Shown one piece after another: positions 63,133 through 64,000 of a stretch of 64,000 nucleotides of DNA; position 1 is the first letter of the stretch; each line of letters opens with the position of its first letter. The DNA lies in assembly GCA_002399735.1 (NCBI GenBank), contig DHEF01000002.1:15978-79977 (forward strand). Direction: 5' to 3'. The notes beneath the pieces are model-generated. The model was not told where the DNA came from. It was given only the letters and a program-made list of their open reading frames with translations, and searched no databases. A program made the position numbers and the translations under genes. This DNA is from Chitinophagaceae bacterium UBA4857 (GTDB lineage Bacteria > Bacteroidota > Bacteroidia > Chitinophagales > Chitinophagaceae).

Positions 63133-64000
63133 ATGAAAAATTTGGTGATTATTAAAATGGCTATCTGTCTTTTAGTAAGTGGTGTATTGCATGCGCAGGA
63201 CGGATCTGATAATAATAAGGCTGCCCGTTTATCGCCAAAAGAGTTTTCCATTCCTCCATCACCGGTGTTTGATTTAATGGGTGTGACGCCATCACAAGTA
63301 AACAAAACATCGGATATCAAAGATTTTAAAGTGGACTGGTCTTTCAAAGACTGGAAATTAAATCCTAATCTGGCTATACAATCGCAACCTATCTGGGAGA
63401 TTTTTTATAATCGAAAAAACCTGAGTCGTTACCAACAAGCTTCGCCATTAATGCGTAAGCTGGCATCTATCGATGTTTCGGTAGGTACTGTTCAGAATGA
63501 AGAAAGCGATCGTAGAATAGGTTTTGCCGTAAAGATGAATATCATTCGTGAGAAAGACCCTTTAATGGCAAAAGAATTATATGAAGATATTGACGGACGT
63601 TTTGCCGATGAAAAAACACAACTGACTGAACAATTAAAAGCGTTACAGATAAAACTGGATAGTACGAAGAATGTATTGGAGAAACCCGATTTACGTAACC
63701 AGATAAACAGTACCCGGGAAACGCTGCTTTCATTAAACAGCAGACGCATGGAAGAAATAAACGGCCGTGCCAGTGTTTTTGTAGTAGAAAACTGGAATGC
63801 TGCTTCTCTGGATATTGCTTTTGGTCGTGTGTACACTTATCAAACCGATAGTGCCGGCTCGTTACGAAAATTAAGACTGAACAGAAATACGGGTATGGGC
63901 CTATGGTTAAACGGTGGTGTGCCTATAGGTAAAAAGCTAATGTTATCCGGTTTGGCACGTATAACCAACTACGATGAACAAATTGATTTTTTATTAAGAA
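63133..64000 (+). CDS. secreted protein of unknown function, 3' end outside window
   Basis: 289 codons are visible and the frame is open to the edge, so the gene is truncated by the window. Starts MKNLVIIKMAICLLVSGVLHAQ, a signal peptide. Residues about 30-145 are mixed (IPPSPVFDLMGVTPSQ, FKVDWSFKDWKLNPNLAIQ); residues about 148-215 look like a coiled coil (DEKTQLTEQLKALQIKLDS, TRETLLSLNSRRMEE). The last visible part (MGLWLNGGVPIGKKLMLSGLARI) looks like outer-membrane strands. No family recognised; possibly an outer-membrane or gliding-type protein. Not co-directional with the upstream kinase. Confidence 0.75.
   Translation, partial: MKNLVIIKMAICLLVSGVLHAQDGSDNNKAARLSPKEFSIPPSPVFDLMGVTPSQVNKTSDIKDFKVDWSFKDWKLNPNLAIQSQPIWEIFYNRKNLSRYQQASPLMRKLASIDVSVGTVQNEESDRRIGFAVKMNIIREKDPLMAKELYEDIDGRFADEKTQLTEQLKALQIKLDSTKNVLEKPDLRNQINSTRETLLSLNSRRMEEINGRASVFVVENWNAASLDIAFGRVYTYQTDSAGSLRKLRLNRNTGMGLWLNGGVPIGKKLMLSGLARITNYDEQIDFLLR

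Noticed and set aside
1..64000. tRNA or rRNA genes, IS elements or phage genes
   Set aside because: No cloverleaf-like segment, rRNA core sequence, transposase or phage structural protein was recognised on reading; a tRNAscan or Infernal search would be decisive.

Overview
The window looks like chromosome of a Bacteroidota bacterium, most likely in or near the Chitinophagaceae. It has a moderate-to-low GC content, two SusC/SusD outer-membrane pairs, many lipoproteins and Sec-secreted proteins, WG-repeat and fasciclin proteins, PafA-type phosphatase, TPR-containing sensor kinases and a GntR-controlled L-rhamnose pathway. Family assignments come from reading the translated sequences; no database search was run. 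I saw no tRNA, rRNA, CRISPR array, insertion sequence or phage gene.

Layout. (1) 188-9869: scattered housekeeping and scavenging genes: a secreted peroxiredoxin-like protein, cutC with a glycosylasparaginase, an FMN reductase, a YCII protein, an NTF2-like protein, a GH20 hexosaminidase, and a NagB-PIG-L fusion. Three of these (glycosylasparaginase, GH20, NagB-PIG-L) suggest N-acetylglucosamine recovery. (2) 10280-15482: tryptophan operon trpEGDCF. A 19-residue leader peptide with three consecutive Trp codons and an intrinsic terminator precede it, so ribosome-mediated attenuation is predicted. trpB and trpA do not follow. (3) 15564-18329: TPR histidine kinase plus LuxR-type response regulator. 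(4) 18850-22734: secreted proteins, including an outer-membrane barrel and a WG-repeat protein. (5) 22740-30569: rhamnose catabolism: a divergent GntR regulator, RhaT symporter, fused rhamnulose-1-phosphate aldolase/lactaldehyde dehydrogenase, rhamnose isomerase and rhamnulokinase. (6) 31124-53131: a large glycan-acquisition region: fasciclin-SusC-SusD-fasciclin, a terminator, fasciclin-SusC-SusD, then a GH2 enzyme and a DUF4450-like six-hairpin enzyme. (7) 53424-63000: acyl-CoA-binding protein, PafA phosphatase, MFS transporter, CBM48-like esterase, small lipoprotein, RNase Z and a second TPR kinase/LuxR regulator pair. A secreted protein of unknown function runs off the right edge.

The main functional hypothesis is that regions 5 and 6 form one polysaccharide utilisation locus for a rhamnose-containing glycan: outer-membrane capture by SusCD and fasciclin lipoproteins, hydrolysis by GH2 and the DUF4450-like enzyme, then RhaT uptake and conversion to DHAP and lactate. 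No recognised rhamnosidase (GH78, GH106, GH145) is in the window, so the DUF4450-like protein is the natural candidate.

Intergenic DNA carries an unusual load of dispersed repeats: a ~125-bp family with a 14-bp hairpin (four copies, two of them a nearly perfect inverted pair flanking the acyl-CoA-binding protein gene), shorter relatives, a ~120-bp GGGCTG-ended element, and gagacgc hairpins. Several sit inside the trp and rha clusters.
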